In this document: positions 9,087 to 16,459 of the stretch, piece after piece
Position numbering within the stretch: the stretch's first letter is position 1
Layout: each line of letters begins with the position of its first letter
Origin: Acidimicrobiia bacterium
GTDB lineage: Bacteria; Actinomycetota; Acidimicrobiia; Acidimicrobiales; Aldehydirespiratoraceae
Length of the DNA: 36,070 bases
NCBI GenBank assembly: GCA_003231645.1
Contig: QIIW01000008.1
Coordinates: 1-36,070 of the forward strand
Reading direction: 5' to 3'
The notes under the pieces: generated by a model
Told to the model about the DNA's origin: nothing
Database searches by the model: none
What the model saw: only the letters and a program-made list of their open reading frames with translations
Position numbers and translations under genes: made by a program

Positions 9087-10505
9087 ATGCTCGACCACGA
9101 CAAGATCTACATCGACGGCGCCTGGGTGGCGTCCGACGGCACCACCAGCATCCCCGTGGTCAACGCCGGTACCGAGGAGGTCATGGGTCGCGTCCCGAAT
9201 GGGACCGCCTCCGACGTCGACCGTGCCGTGGCCGCGGCATGTCGCGCCTTCGCCCCCTGGTCGACCATCGACGTCGAGGAACGTCAGAAGTACATGACCC
9301 GAATCCAGGAGGGGCTGGCTGCCCGCACCCCCGAGATCGCCGAGGTGATAGCCGGCGAGGTCGGCATGCCGATCACTTGGGCGGGTTTGATACAGGCCGG
9401 CCTGCCGTCGGGCAACATGGCGACCTACGCATCGTTGCTCGAGGACTTCGAGTTCGAGGAGAAGATCGGCAACAGCCTGGTCATCAAGGAACCGGTAGGA
9501 GTGGTCGGCTGCATCACACCGTGGAACTATCCGCTCCACCAGATCGTCTGCAAGATCGGTGGCGCCTTCGCCGCCGGCTGCACGGTGGTGCTCAAGCCTT
9601 CCGAAGTGGCGCCGCTCAACGCCTACATCCTCGCCGAGATCATCCATGATGTCGGCCTGCCGGCCGGCGTGTTCAACATGGTCATGGGCGAGGGCCCGGT
9701 GGTCGGCGAGGCCATCGCCGCCCACCCGGACGTCGACATGGTGTCATTCACCGGCTCGACCCGGGCCGGCAGGCAGGTGGCTGCGGTGGCCGCCGGCACC
9801 GTCAAGCGGGTGGCGCTCGAGCTGGGCGGCAAGTCGGCCAACATCGTCCTCGATGATGCCGATTTCGCCGACGTGATCCCCAAGGGGGTCTTCGCCTGCT
9901 ACCTCAACTCCGGCCAGACCTGCACCGCCCACACTCGCATGTTGGTGCCCAACTCCCGCTACGACGAGGCCGTCGAGATCGCTGCCGCCGCGGTGTCGGC
10001 GACCGAGGTCGACGATCCAAGTAGCGAGGGCATGCACCTCGGACCGCTGATCTCACAGGCCCAGTGGGACCGTGTGCAGGGCTACATACAAAAGGGCATC
10101 GACGAAGGCGCCCGGGTCGTGGCCGGGGGCCTCGGCAAGCCCGAGGGGCATGAGAAGGGCTACTTCGTGAAGCCCACCGTGTTCGCCGATGTCACCAACG
10201 ACATGACCATCGCCCAGGAGGAGATCTTCGGGCCGGTGCTGTCGATCATCGGCTACGACGACGATGACGATGCCGTGAGGATCGCCAACGACAGCCCCTA
10301 TGGCCTCGCCGGCGGTGTCTGGTCGGCTTCCGACGAACGGGCCATGGCCGTCGCGCGTCGGATGCGTACCGGGGCTGTCGACGTCAACGGAGGCAGCTTC
10401 AACATCGCGGCACCCTTCGGCGGCTACAAGCAGTCGGGCTACGGGCGCGAAAACGGCCCCTACGGAATCGAGGAGTTCCTGCAGACCAAATCGCTGCAAC
10501 TCTGA
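9087..10505 (+). CDS. Aldehyde dehydrogenase family protein
   Basis: NAD(P)-dependent oxidation of an aldehyde to a carboxylate. The 472-residue protein has the nucleotide-binding ITPWNYPL (Asn147), the FTGSTRAG loop (221-228), the general base Glu245 in LELGGKS and the nucleophile Cys279 in NSGQTCT. The EEIFGPV segment follows near the C-terminus. A strong AGGAGG at 9074-9079, seven bases before the ATG, fixes the start. An in-frame ATG at 9045 is not needed. The substrate cannot be told from sequence. It lies downstream of the dehydratase, and upstream of an enoyl-CoA hydratase, which would suit a small-molecule catabolic role. Confidence 0.95.
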   Translation: MLDHDKIYIDGAWVASDGTTSIPVVNAGTEEVMGRVPNGTASDVDRAVAAACRAFAPWSTIDVEERQKYMTRIQEGLAARTPEIAEVIAGEVGMPITWAGLIQAGLPSGNMATYASLLEDFEFEEKIGNSLVIKEPVGVVGCITPWNYPLHQIVCKIGGAFAAGCTVVLKPSEVAPLNAYILAEIIHDVGLPAGVFNMVMGEGPVVGEAIAAHPDVDMVSFTGSTRAGRQVAAVAAGTVKRVALELGGKSANIVLDDADFADVIPKGVFACYLNSGQTCTAHTRMLVPNSRYDEAVEIAAAAVSATEVDDPSSEGMHLGPLISQAQWDRVQGYIQKGIDEGARVVAGGLGKPEGHEKGYFVKPTVFADVTNDMTIAQEEIFGPVLSIIGYDDDDDAVRIANDSPYGLAGGVWSASDERAMAVARRMRTGAVDVNGGSFNIAAPFGGYKQSGYGRENGPYGIEEFLQTKSLQL

Positions 10506-10544
10506 CCCTGCGGCCCCGGGATGACCCGGTGCCTCACACCTGCC

Positions 10545-10588
10545 TGCTGGATCTCGCGGCCCGAACTGTCAGGACAGGTGATCCAGCA
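10545..10588. repeat. Nested inverted repeats upstream of the RG-rich protein gene
   Basis: TGCTGGATC (10545-10553) is mirrored exactly by GATCCAGCA (10580-10588). Inside the loop CTGTC-AG-GACAG (10566-10577) forms a second perfect palindrome. The element ends 2 bases before the TAGCGT hexamer proposed as the -10 of the next gene. It may be an operator, or an attenuating or terminating structure after the aldehyde dehydrogenase gene. There is no U tract. Confidence 0.4.
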
Positions 10589-10590
10589 TG

Positions 10591-10596
10591 TAGCGT
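10591..10596 (+). promoter_or_regulatory. Candidate -10 for leaderless transcription of the RG-rich protein gene
   Basis: TAGCGT ends 8 bases before the GTG at 10605, and no Shine-Dalgarno sequence lies between. RNA would start at or next to the start codon. No good -35 is visible. Confidence 0.3.
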
Positions 10597-10604
10597 CTCT
10601 GCCC

Positions 10605-11972
10605 GTGGCTCGCAGGCTCGAAATTGAACTCACCTCCGATCGCGGTGACGGCAGCTGGACTTGGCGCGCTGCAGGGGCGAAGAAGCCGAAGGGAGACCTC
10701 GACGGATCATTGATCCCCGATGGTGTGTCCGTCGGCGATGTCGTCAAGGTCGAGGCCGAGGCCGATCTCGACGGCTTGACCATCACCGAGGTCTTCGCAC
10801 CGAAGACGAGTCGCAAGCAGCCGAAACTGCTCGAGCTGCTCGGTTCGGGCAAGGAAGGGCCACTCATCACCACCCAACTCGCCTCCAAGGGGCGAGGCCG
10901 TTCGCGGCGGGGCGACGGCGAGCGCGGTGACCATGGCGACCGTAGCCGGGGCCCAGGTCGCGACAGCCGCCGAGGAGCCGACTCGCGTGGCGGCGACCGA
11001 CCGCGAGGCAGCCGCGACTCCAAGCGCGGCCCCGGCCGGGGCGACCGTCCCCGTCGTGATTCGCGGCCGGCCGCTCCAACTCGCCCGAAAGCCCCGAGGC
11101 TGCGTCCGAAGCGGACCCATCAGACCGTGGCACTCGAGGCTCTTCCCGACATCCAGCGTGGTCTCGCCGACGAAGTCATGAAGGGCGGTGTCCCCGGTCT
11201 GCGCGCCGCGGTCGATCGCATGAACAAGAAGGCTGCCGCCGAGGGAATGCCGAAGATCAAGACCGAGCCGCTGATCACTCTGGCCGAGAAGTTGGCCCCT
11301 ACCTTGAAGGCGGCCGAGTGGCGCGACCGGGCCGAGGCGGCGCTCATCGGAATCGAGGAGATCGACCTACGCGATATACGCAGCGTTGTCGTCGCGGCCG
11401 AGAACGCCACACGTGATGAGGCCTCCCGAGACCTGGCCGATCAGCTTCGTGCCGGCCTCACCGCCCGGGTTGATGCCGAGCATCGCAAGTGGCTCGATGA
11501 GCTGGCGCAGATCATCGGCGACGGCCGCACCGTACGTGCCCTGCGGCTCAGTTCGCGTCCCCCGAAGGCCGGCGCCCCACTCCCCTCCGACATGGCGGAG
11601 CGACTGGCGGCTCTCGCGTCGGCATCGCTTACCGCGGAGATCAGCCAGGACCGCTGGGCCACAGTACTCGATGCGGTGGCCTACTCGCCGGTGCGATCTT
11701 CCGTGAAGCCCGAAGGACGCCCGGAGAAAGTCGGTGAGGAGCTGCTCGGCGCGGTGAAGAAGTTGGCGTCGCGTGTTCCGGCCATTGCCGCCGAATTCGG
11801 TGTCGAGGCACCGGTGGCCCGCAAGCGTGGCCGCGGACGCCGGCCTGGTCCCCCACCTCCGCCCACGGCGGGGCCGAAAGTCGTCGGGCCGGTGGTTGTC
11901 GAGTCGCCGCCGGTCGAGGATACGACACCATCGAGCGAACCTGTGGTGGCAAAGGAAACCGCGGTGGAGTGA
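10605..11972 (+). CDS. Hypothetical protein with basic RG/RD-rich disordered middle
   Basis: I do not recognise a named family. The GTG start gives 455 residues. Residues 1-68 look like a small beta-rich domain (RRLEIELT, GVSVGDVVKVEAE, LTITEVFAP), perhaps OB/S1-like. Residues about 95-170 are a low-complexity run of Arg, Gly, Asp and Ser (RGDRPRRDSRP and similar) typical of RNA-binding disordered regions. Residues about 173-400 are mainly helical and charged, with PDIQRGLADEVMKGGVPGLR and EKLAPTLKAAEWRDRAEAA. The tail is basic, then Pro/Thr-rich. The layout suggests nucleic-acid binding, but this is inference. It has no Shine-Dalgarno sequence; a TAGCGT precedes the start. Its stop overlaps the enoyl-CoA hydratase start as GTGA. 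Confidence 0.8.
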   Translation: MARRLEIELTSDRGDGSWTWRAAGAKKPKGDLDGSLIPDGVSVGDVVKVEAEADLDGLTITEVFAPKTSRKQPKLLELLGSGKEGPLITTQLASKGRGRSRRGDGERGDHGDRSRGPGRDSRRGADSRGGDRPRGSRDSKRGPGRGDRPRRDSRPAAPTRPKAPRLRPKRTHQTVALEALPDIQRGLADEVMKGGVPGLRAAVDRMNKKAAAEGMPKIKTEPLITLAEKLAPTLKAAEWRDRAEAALIGIEEIDLRDIRSVVVAAENATRDEASRDLADQLRAGLTARVDAEHRKWLDELAQIIGDGRTVRALRLSSRPPKAGAPLPSDMAERLAALASASLTAEISQDRWATVLDAVAYSPVRSSVKPEGRPEKVGEELLGAVKKLASRVPAIAAEFGVEAPVARKRGRGRRPGPPPPPTAGPKVVGPVVVESPPVEDTTPSSEPVVAKETAVE

Positions 11973-12730
11973 TTCGTTTCGACGTGGACGGCCACGTGGC
12001 GATAATCCGCCTCGATCGGGTCGAGGCCCGCAACGCCATCAATGCCGAAATGGCTCAGCAGTTGGAAGCCGCCATCGACTGCCTCGAAGACGATGACGAT
12101 CTGTGGCTCGGCATCCTGACCCATGAGGGTCCGGTGTTCTGCGCCGGCGCCGACCTCAAGGAGATCGCCGCGGGCCGTGGCCTGGCCCTGGTGACCGAAC
12201 GAGGCGGGTTCGGCGGGATTGTGCTGAAGGAGAGGGCGAAACCGCTGATTGCCGCGGTCGACGGGCCGGCGGTGGCCGGTGGAGTCGAGATCGTCCTGGC
12301 CTGCGACCTGTGCGTGGCCTCGGATATTTCGGCTTTCGGTATTCCCGAGGTGAAGCGATCGCTACTGGCCATCGGCGGCGGGCTTGTCCGGTTGCCTCGG
12401 ATCGTTCCGCGGGCCGTGGCGATGGAGTTGGCGCTTACCGGCGACACGATCGGGGCACGACGTGCACACCAACTCGGCATGATCAACAAGGTGTGCCGCA
12501 CCGGCGAGACTTTGGCTGCGGCGCTCGAGTTGGCCTCGCGTATCACGGCCAACGCCCCGCTGGCGGTGAGGGCCAGCCGGCGTCTGGTGCTTGAATCCGC
12601 GGCCCAGTCCGATCGCCAAGGTATGGCCGAAGCCTCCCGGGCACTGGCCGAACTCAGCACCACCGACGACTTTGTCGAAGGGCCGCTGGCCTTCATCGAG
12701 AAGCGACAACCGATGTGGAGGGGCCGCTGA
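11969..12730 (+). CDS. Enoyl-CoA hydratase/isomerase (crotonase) family protein
   Basis: A 253-residue crotonase-fold protein that probably hydrates a trans-2-enoyl-CoA. The oxyanion-hole segments are CAGADLKE (58-65) and GPAVAGGVE (99-107). Both catalytic glutamates of classical hydratases appear to be present: Glu107 in AGGVEIVLACD and Glu127 in GIPEVKR, 20 residues apart as in rat mitochondrial enoyl-CoA hydratase. The GTG start overlaps the preceding stop (GTGA). Fatty-acid or amino-acid beta-oxidation is likely but the true substrate is unknown. It converges with the cytochrome cassette across an 81-base gap that contains a hairpin. Confidence 0.93.
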   Translation: MIRFDVDGHVAIIRLDRVEARNAINAEMAQQLEAAIDCLEDDDDLWLGILTHEGPVFCAGADLKEIAAGRGLALVTERGGFGGIVLKERAKPLIAAVDGPAVAGGVEIVLACDLCVASDISAFGIPEVKRSLLAIGGGLVRLPRIVPRAVAMELALTGDTIGARRAHQLGMINKVCRTGETLAAALELASRITANAPLAVRASRRLVLESAAQSDRQGMAEASRALAELSTTDDFVEGPLAFIEKRQPMWRGR

Positions 12731-12771
12731 GTTCAACGGCGGACCCCGTCACCCCCCTCTGTGTCAACCTT

Positions 12772-12794
12772 GGGTGAGGCACGGGACCTCGCCC
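12772..12794. terminator. Hairpin between convergent genes, possible bidirectional terminator
   Basis: GGGTGAGG (12772-12779) can pair with CCTCGCCC (12787-12794), eight pairs including one G-U, around a 7-base loop. It lies in the gap between the hydratase stop and the 33-residue membrane protein stop, where both strands need termination. It has no clear U tract, so strength is uncertain. Confidence 0.35.
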
Positions 12795-12811
12795 GGTCTG
12801 CTGCCGGCCTG

Positions 12812-12913
12812 CTATCGAACCGGGTTCAAGGTTGCCAGCATGAACCAGATGATCCCAGCCAGCACCAACAGGCCGATAACGGCCGAATAGGCATCAATGT
12901 GTATCTGCTTCAT
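12812..12913 (-). CDS. 33-residue single-pass membrane microprotein
   Basis: A very small reading frame encoding a short polar start (MKQIHIDAYS) and one hydrophobic helix of about 19 residues (AVIGLLVLAGIIWFMLATL). Its ATG overlaps the stop of the 79-residue gene upstream as ATGA, the same arrangement as the other pair in this cassette. That makes it a real coupled gene rather than chance. No family is recognised. By position it could be a small structural subunit of the cytochrome b complex encoded just upstream, as small single-helix subunits stabilise b6f and bc1 complexes. That role is inference. Confidence 0.7.
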   Translation of the reverse strand: MKQIHIDAYSAVIGLLVLAGIIWFMLATLNPVR

Positions 12914-13149
12914 TCGTCCTGCTCCTGCTCCTGCTTCGTGGCCGCCGTCGCCGCTCGCCGTTCGGACTTCGGGCGACTCGGCCATTGATCCTGGACCCGA
13001 CCCATCTGCTTGGCCAGCACGATGAGCGAGATGGCTGTGACCCCGAGCCAAGGGAGGTCCCCCTGCAGGGCGCGACCAAGCCCATAGACGCCGGCCGCGG
13101 CGGCGGCGAGGAAAAGCAACAACTCGGAGAGCCCCTGCCGCCGGTTCAT
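12910..13149 (-). CDS. 79-residue membrane protein of the cytochrome b cassette
   Basis: A small protein with two predicted membrane helices (about residues 8-28, LSELLLFLAAAAAGVYGLGRA, and 32-47, PWLGVTAISLIVLAKQ), then a hydrophilic Arg/Lys/Gln/Glu-rich tail. Both ends are tied to neighbours by ATGA overlaps: its start with the stop of the 326-residue protein, its stop with the start of the 33-residue protein. I recognise no family. Its role is likely linked to the cytochrome b complex encoded upstream. Confidence 0.75.
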   Translation of the reverse strand: MNRRQGLSELLLFLAAAAAGVYGLGRALQGDLPWLGVTAISLIVLAKQMGRVQDQWPSRPKSERRAATAATKQEQEQDE

Positions 13150-14126
13150 GGAGCGTTCGTCTTTGCGGTGGCTTGGCTCTGCCGGCCGCGCCCGGCGGCC
13201 GCGGGTGTGTCCCGGGTGGGGTATCGGTACACGAACCGGTATAGACCAAGACGGCGGGGAAGGTTCCGCAGACCCGGCAACAGTGGCACGACGAGCAGGA
13301 AGATCGAGGCCGCCAACAGATTCCACAGCACGAAGCCCGTGCCGGTGGCCCCCAGGGGGAGTTTCACGTGGAAGATCGCCGGGATGATGAGGTACCAGGG
13401 TCCCACCGAGAAGCCGCGTTCCTTCACCATGCCCCATTGGTCATCGGTGAATCCGCCCGTCATGGCGTAGTTCAACATGGCCGGGTGGTCGTAGAGCCAG
13501 ATCGTACCCAACTGCAGCGAGTGGCCCGGGTCCTGCCCCACCAGGTTCTGTTCGAGGTGTCCGGCCCGGGCGAGTGTGAGGTCGGCCTGCACCAGCGTCG
13601 GTACCGGACCGAAGTCACCGCTCAGGCTGCCGACCTGCGTGTAGTCGGGGCTGGGGGTGATCCCCAATGATGCGGCCTCGCCCGTCGTTTTCGGGGTGAT
13701 GGTGCCCAGTGCCTGTTCATAGGCACCGGCCCATGCCTGCCGCTGCGTCGGACTCGCCTGGTCATAGGTGTTGACAGCCTGGGTGACGGCCTTGCCGAGC
13801 AGGGCAGCGAAGTCGCTCACGGGATTGAGGACGAACACCTGACTCGGTTCCCCCATGCCGCGGCTGTCGGCGTCGGCCCAAGAGGTGGACGTTCCGCTGA
13901 GTTCCTGGGTGAAGGCGAGGATGGCCCCGCCGGGATCACCCCGGGAGACCCCGGCGATGGTGTCCCTCGGCGTGTTCGGCGAACCCACGACAAAGCCCAG
14001 CAGGATCAACAGGGCGGCCAGGCCACCGGCGATCAGCGGATATTTCCAGAAGCAGTGCCGAACCGGGTACCCGGGTGGTGAATCCGGTGTCTCGGCCTGC
14101 TCCGGCAGGGTGTTCCTTGGTTCCAT
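13146..14126 (-). CDS. Subunit-IV-like membrane protein with a large extracytoplasmic insertion
   Basis: A 326-residue protein with one helix at about 31-48 (LIAGGLAALLILLGFVVG), an outer domain of about 190 residues, and a second membrane region at about 243-284, followed by basic residues (LRNLPRRLGLYRF). The start of the second region, GPWYLIIPAIF, and the later ASIFLLVVPLL resemble the part of cytochrome b6f subunit IV around the PEWY motif. Here the glutamate of PEWY is absent (GPWY). No CxxCH haem-c motif is present. The ATG is preceded by AAGGAGG with 5-base spacing. It follows the b6-type cytochrome by 22 bases. I infer it partners that cytochrome. The resemblance to subunit IV is my reading and needs structure-based checking. 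Confidence 0.7.
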   Translation of the reverse strand: MEPRNTLPEQAETPDSPPGYPVRHCFWKYPLIAGGLAALLILLGFVVGSPNTPRDTIAGVSRGDPGGAILAFTQELSGTSTSWADADSRGMGEPSQVFVLNPVSDFAALLGKAVTQAVNTYDQASPTQRQAWAGAYEQALGTITPKTTGEAASLGITPSPDYTQVGSLSGDFGPVPTLVQADLTLARAGHLEQNLVGQDPGHSLQLGTIWLYDHPAMLNYAMTGGFTDDQWGMVKERGFSVGPWYLIIPAIFHVKLPLGATGTGFVLWNLLAASIFLLVVPLLPGLRNLPRRLGLYRFVYRYPTRDTPAAAGRGRQSQATAKTNAP

Positions 14127-14148
14127 CCTCGCCTCCTTGGATCCTTGT

Positions 14149-14799
14149 CTAGAGCGGCCGGGCGATGCCCTGAACGCGTACCAATGTCACATGGGCGAAG
14201 ATCAGCGCGAACATGATCACCGGAATGACCACGACATGGAGGGCGAAATCCGTGGTGAAATTCGCGGGGGAAACCAGTCTGAAAAAGAACGGCTCGACAA
14301 AGAGCATGTTGTCGGAGTGCATCGACACGAACTGGGACTCCCAGTCACCGCGGGCGAGAATCCCGAAGAGGTTCTGACCGAGACCGATGAGCATGACGAC
14401 GGTGCCGATGGCCCAGTTCAGCCAACGTCGGCCGCGATACGCGCCGGTTGCCCAGACCCGGATCAGGTGCAACACCAAGAAGAAGAAGAACGCCTGGGCG
14501 CTCCAGTAGTGGGTGGCCTTGATCACCTGCCCTACCGAGTTCGTGAGCCACCAGAACGGACCCAGCCAGGCCAGCATGACCCCGGTGATGGTCAGGTAGA
14601 TGAACATGAGGAAGGTGATCCCCCCCATGCAGTACCAGTAGGACTCCGCGTAGAACGGCGCGGATTTCTTGAACAGTGCGCCCCACGGCGGGAGGTAGGC
14701 AAACGTCTCCAGTACCGCCCTCGTGCGGCCGTGTTCGGCCACACGATCCTGGAACCCGTTTGCCGGTTCATCCTGAGCCTCGTCGTTGTCGACCAGCAT
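14149..14799 (-). CDS. b6-type cytochrome b (N-terminal four-helix domain)
   Basis: A 216-residue di-haem membrane cytochrome, about the length of cytochrome b6. Four hydrophobic helices are visible. The haem ligand pairs are His97 (THYWSA) with His111 (LHLIRVW), and His188 (LHVVVIP) with His203 (AHVTLVRVQG). The second pair has 14 residues between ligands, as in b6 rather than mitochondrial cytochrome b. The GAYRGRRWLNW loop after helix B is also characteristic. The ATG at 14799 follows a GGGGG stretch; a GTG at 14868 is in frame but less likely. It heads a four-gene operon with no Rieske protein or c-type cytochrome. It probably passes electrons from or to quinone, but the direction is unknown. 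Confidence 0.88.
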   Translation of the reverse strand: MLVDNDEAQDEPANGFQDRVAEHGRTRAVLETFAYLPPWGALFKKSAPFYAESYWYCMGGITFLMFIYLTITGVMLAWLGPFWWLTNSVGQVIKATHYWSAQAFFFFLVLHLIRVWATGAYRGRRWLNWAIGTVVMLIGLGQNLFGILARGDWESQFVSMHSDNMLFVEPFFFRLVSPANFTTDFALHVVVIPVIMFALIFAHVTLVRVQGIARPL

Positions 14800-14975
14800 G
14801 TCCGCACCCCCTACCCCTTTCGGCGTGTCTAGCACGACTTGGCGCGCCGGCGCCAAGCCAGAGTTCACGCCGGCTGTTCACGGAGTCGGGGTCGGTCCCG
14901 GAATCGCCGAACGCGGGCGCGATCGCCCGTCATCACGTGGATCCGGTGGGAACCGCCCGCCTCGGGACCATCTGT

Positions 14976-15446
14976 TCACAGGGCCCGGTGGACCCTTATG
15001 GCCCTCGCCACGAGGCCGAATGACTCGAAGAAAGTTTTCGTGTCTCGATCACCGGGAAGCGCGATCGAGTCGATCCCGCGGCAGCCTCTGGACTCGGCCC
15101 AGTCGATCACCAGCAGCATGAGGGCTTCGCCGACACCTACTCCACGGGCGTCCTTGTCGACATGGATCGCGACCAGGTCGGCGATCGTACGCCCCTTGTC
15201 GTGCGGACGCTCCACGCCGGCCGCGCAGAACCCGACCGTCACCTCGTCGATCATCCCGATCGCCAGGAACATGTCAGAGTTGACGATCGACTCGGCCAAG
15301 AGGGGTTCGAAGGGTGCCTTCGGAGCGTCGAACACCGACCACAGGGGGCCGCCGCGTTGCGTCAGCTTCTCAGCCACGGCCGGCCGGGCGATGCGGACGA
15401 TCGCGTCGACGTCGTCGCGCGTGGCGAGTCTGGCCTTGACCCTCAA
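14976..15446 (-). CDS. GNAT-family N-acetyltransferase
   Basis: A 156-residue GNAT-fold protein that should transfer an acyl group from acetyl-CoA to an amine. The acetyl-CoA loop is Arg101-Gly-Val-Gly-Val-Gly106, after the strand ADLVAIHVD. The C-terminal strand SIALPGDRDTKTFFESFGL matches the usual layout. The start is uncertain: I chose TTG at 15446, just before the domain. An ATG at 15545 would overlap the upstream gene by 62 bases and add a low-complexity N-terminus. Neither has a clear ribosome binding site. The substrate is unknown. The 176-base gap to the cytochrome gene suggests separate transcription; I see nothing firm in that gap. Confidence 0.8.
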   Translation of the reverse strand: MRVKARLATRDDVDAIVRIARPAVAEKLTQRGGPLWSVFDAPKAPFEPLLAESIVNSDMFLAIGMIDEVTVGFCAAGVERPHDKGRTIADLVAIHVDKDARGVGVGEALMLLVIDWAESRGCRGIDSIALPGDRDTKTFFESFGLVARAIRVHRAL

Positions 15447-15483
15447 CGACGACGGCTGTCCGGGTGGGGCACGAACGCCATGG

Positions 15484-15873
15484 TCAACCTTGGAGTTGGC
15501 GGATCTTGCTGAGGACAGTGGCCCGGGCCCGGTGGGCCTGTTCATGGGCCAGGATCGCGTCGAGGTCGTCGGGGTTGAGGGAATCGAACTTCGGAAGTAG
15601 CTGAGGAGCCGACAGGTCGTCGTAGCCGTCTATCGGGAGCGACGGAGTCGGGTCGTCGTCGGACGGAGTCCGTTGGCCCGCACGGTTGGCTTGGATTGCC
15701 CGGTGGCGGTCCTGAGCAACCTTTCCGGCCAGTCTGGCCAGAGCCACCTGTCCGCGTCCACGGTCGGCCATCTTCGGTATGAGGTCCCGGGCTTCGAGCA
15801 GCAGCCCAAGCGGGGCATAAACGAAGGCATCCAGTGCCTGGTCGACCAGGGACTTGTCGTCCCCGGAGGTCAC
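15484..15873 (-). CDS. Conserved actinobacterial protein of unknown function
   Basis: The GTG start, overlapping the upstream stop as GTGA, gives 129 residues. Residues about 10-55 are an amphipathic helical region (ALDAFVYAPLGLLLEARDLI) like that of actinobacterial proteins annotated as lipid-droplet-associated. Residues 79-127 form a second helical unit (LPIDGYDDLSAPQLL, DDLDAILAHEQAHRARATVLSKI) that recurs at the ends of several actinobacterial proteins. A polar linker separates them. The function is not known; lipid association is inferred from the amphipathic helix. It follows the DUF4193 gene and is probably translated with it. Confidence 0.8.
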   Translation of the reverse strand: MTSGDDKSLVDQALDAFVYAPLGLLLEARDLIPKMADRGRGQVALARLAGKVAQDRHRAIQANRAGQRTPSDDDPTPSLPIDGYDDLSAPQLLPKFDSLNPDDLDAILAHEQAHRARATVLSKIRQLQG

Positions 15874-16352
15874 GAGAAGGCTCGGGCGATTGAGGGGCAG
15901 GGCTCCTCGCCCTGAGGACACCGAGGATTGTCGCGAGTGCCGAACTGGTTCTTGCTGACGATGAAGAAGCACTGCTCGCAGGTCCACTCGTCGGCGCGTT
16001 TGGGTGCGATGTCGGTAGCGGGTTTCGCCGGCTTTCGGGCCTCGTCCTCGTCGTCCTCGTCATCGCCGGCGGCGATGCGATCCTTGAGAATCTCACCGAG
16101 ATCGGCTTCGACGTCGTCGTCTTCCTCGTCGTCGTCTTCTTCGCTCTTGGGCTTGGCGGGATGCGACGGACGTTCGACGTCGTCATCTTCGTCCTCGTTC
16201 TCGCTCTCGGCGAGAGCTTCGACGCTCTCTTGGGCCTCGAACTCCTCGCCGATCTCATCGGAAGCATCGATGTCCTCATCGGAAGCATCGATGTCGAATA
16301 CTTCCTCGTCGACTTCTCGGTTGTCGACGTCGGGGGTGTCGTCGTCTGCCAT
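15870..16352 (-). CDS. DUF4193-type acidic zinc-ribbon protein
   Basis: A 160-residue protein. Residues 1-105 are strongly acidic (runs such as SEEDDDEEDDD), then a basic/Pro stretch, then a C-terminal zinc ribbon with Cys125 and Cys128 in WTCEQCFF and Cys145 and Cys152 in RCPQGEEPC. The ADEWTCEQCF segment matches the actinobacterial DUF4193 family, whose function is unknown. The N-terminus holds a duplicated heptad DASDEDI/DASDEIG from a tandem 21-base repeat. The ATG at 16352 was chosen; a GTG two codons earlier is in frame. A TATGAT hexamer upstream marks a probable promoter. Confidence 0.87.
   Translation of the reverse strand: MADDDTPDVDNREVDEEVFDIDASDEDIDASDEIGEEFEAQESVEALAESENEDEDDDVERPSHPAKPKSEEDDDEEDDDVEADLGEILKDRIAAGDDEDDEDEARKPAKPATDIAPKRADEWTCEQCFFIVSKNQFGTRDNPRCPQGEEPCPSIARAFS
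16254..16295. repeat. Tandem 21-base repeat, two exact copies
   Basis: Positions 16254-16274 and 16275-16295 are identical. They encode two copies of an acidic heptad in the DUF4193 protein without changing the frame, consistent with slippage expansion in a disordered region. Confidence 0.9.
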
Positions 16353-16383
16353 GATCACCTACGTTGTGCGGTCGTTGCGGCGG

Positions 16384-16411
16384 ATCATAGACACTGTTGC
16401 CCTCGTCGCCA
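16384..16411 (-). promoter_or_regulatory. Predicted promoter of the DUF4193 gene
   Basis: On the minus strand TATGAT (16384-16389) is a five-of-six match to the sigma-70 -10 consensus. TGGCGA (16406-16411) lies 16 bases upstream as a weak -35. RNA would begin near 16377, about 25 bases before the ATG. Confidence 0.45.
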
Positions 16412-16459
16412 CACGTATGGCGGTAATTTGGACACGAGGTGCGGCCGTGGGAGATCGGC

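Noticed and set aside
10511..10530. CCGGG-ATGA-CCCGG hairpin after the aldehyde dehydrogenase gene
   Set aside because: The stem is only five pairs with no U tract, too weak to call a terminator.
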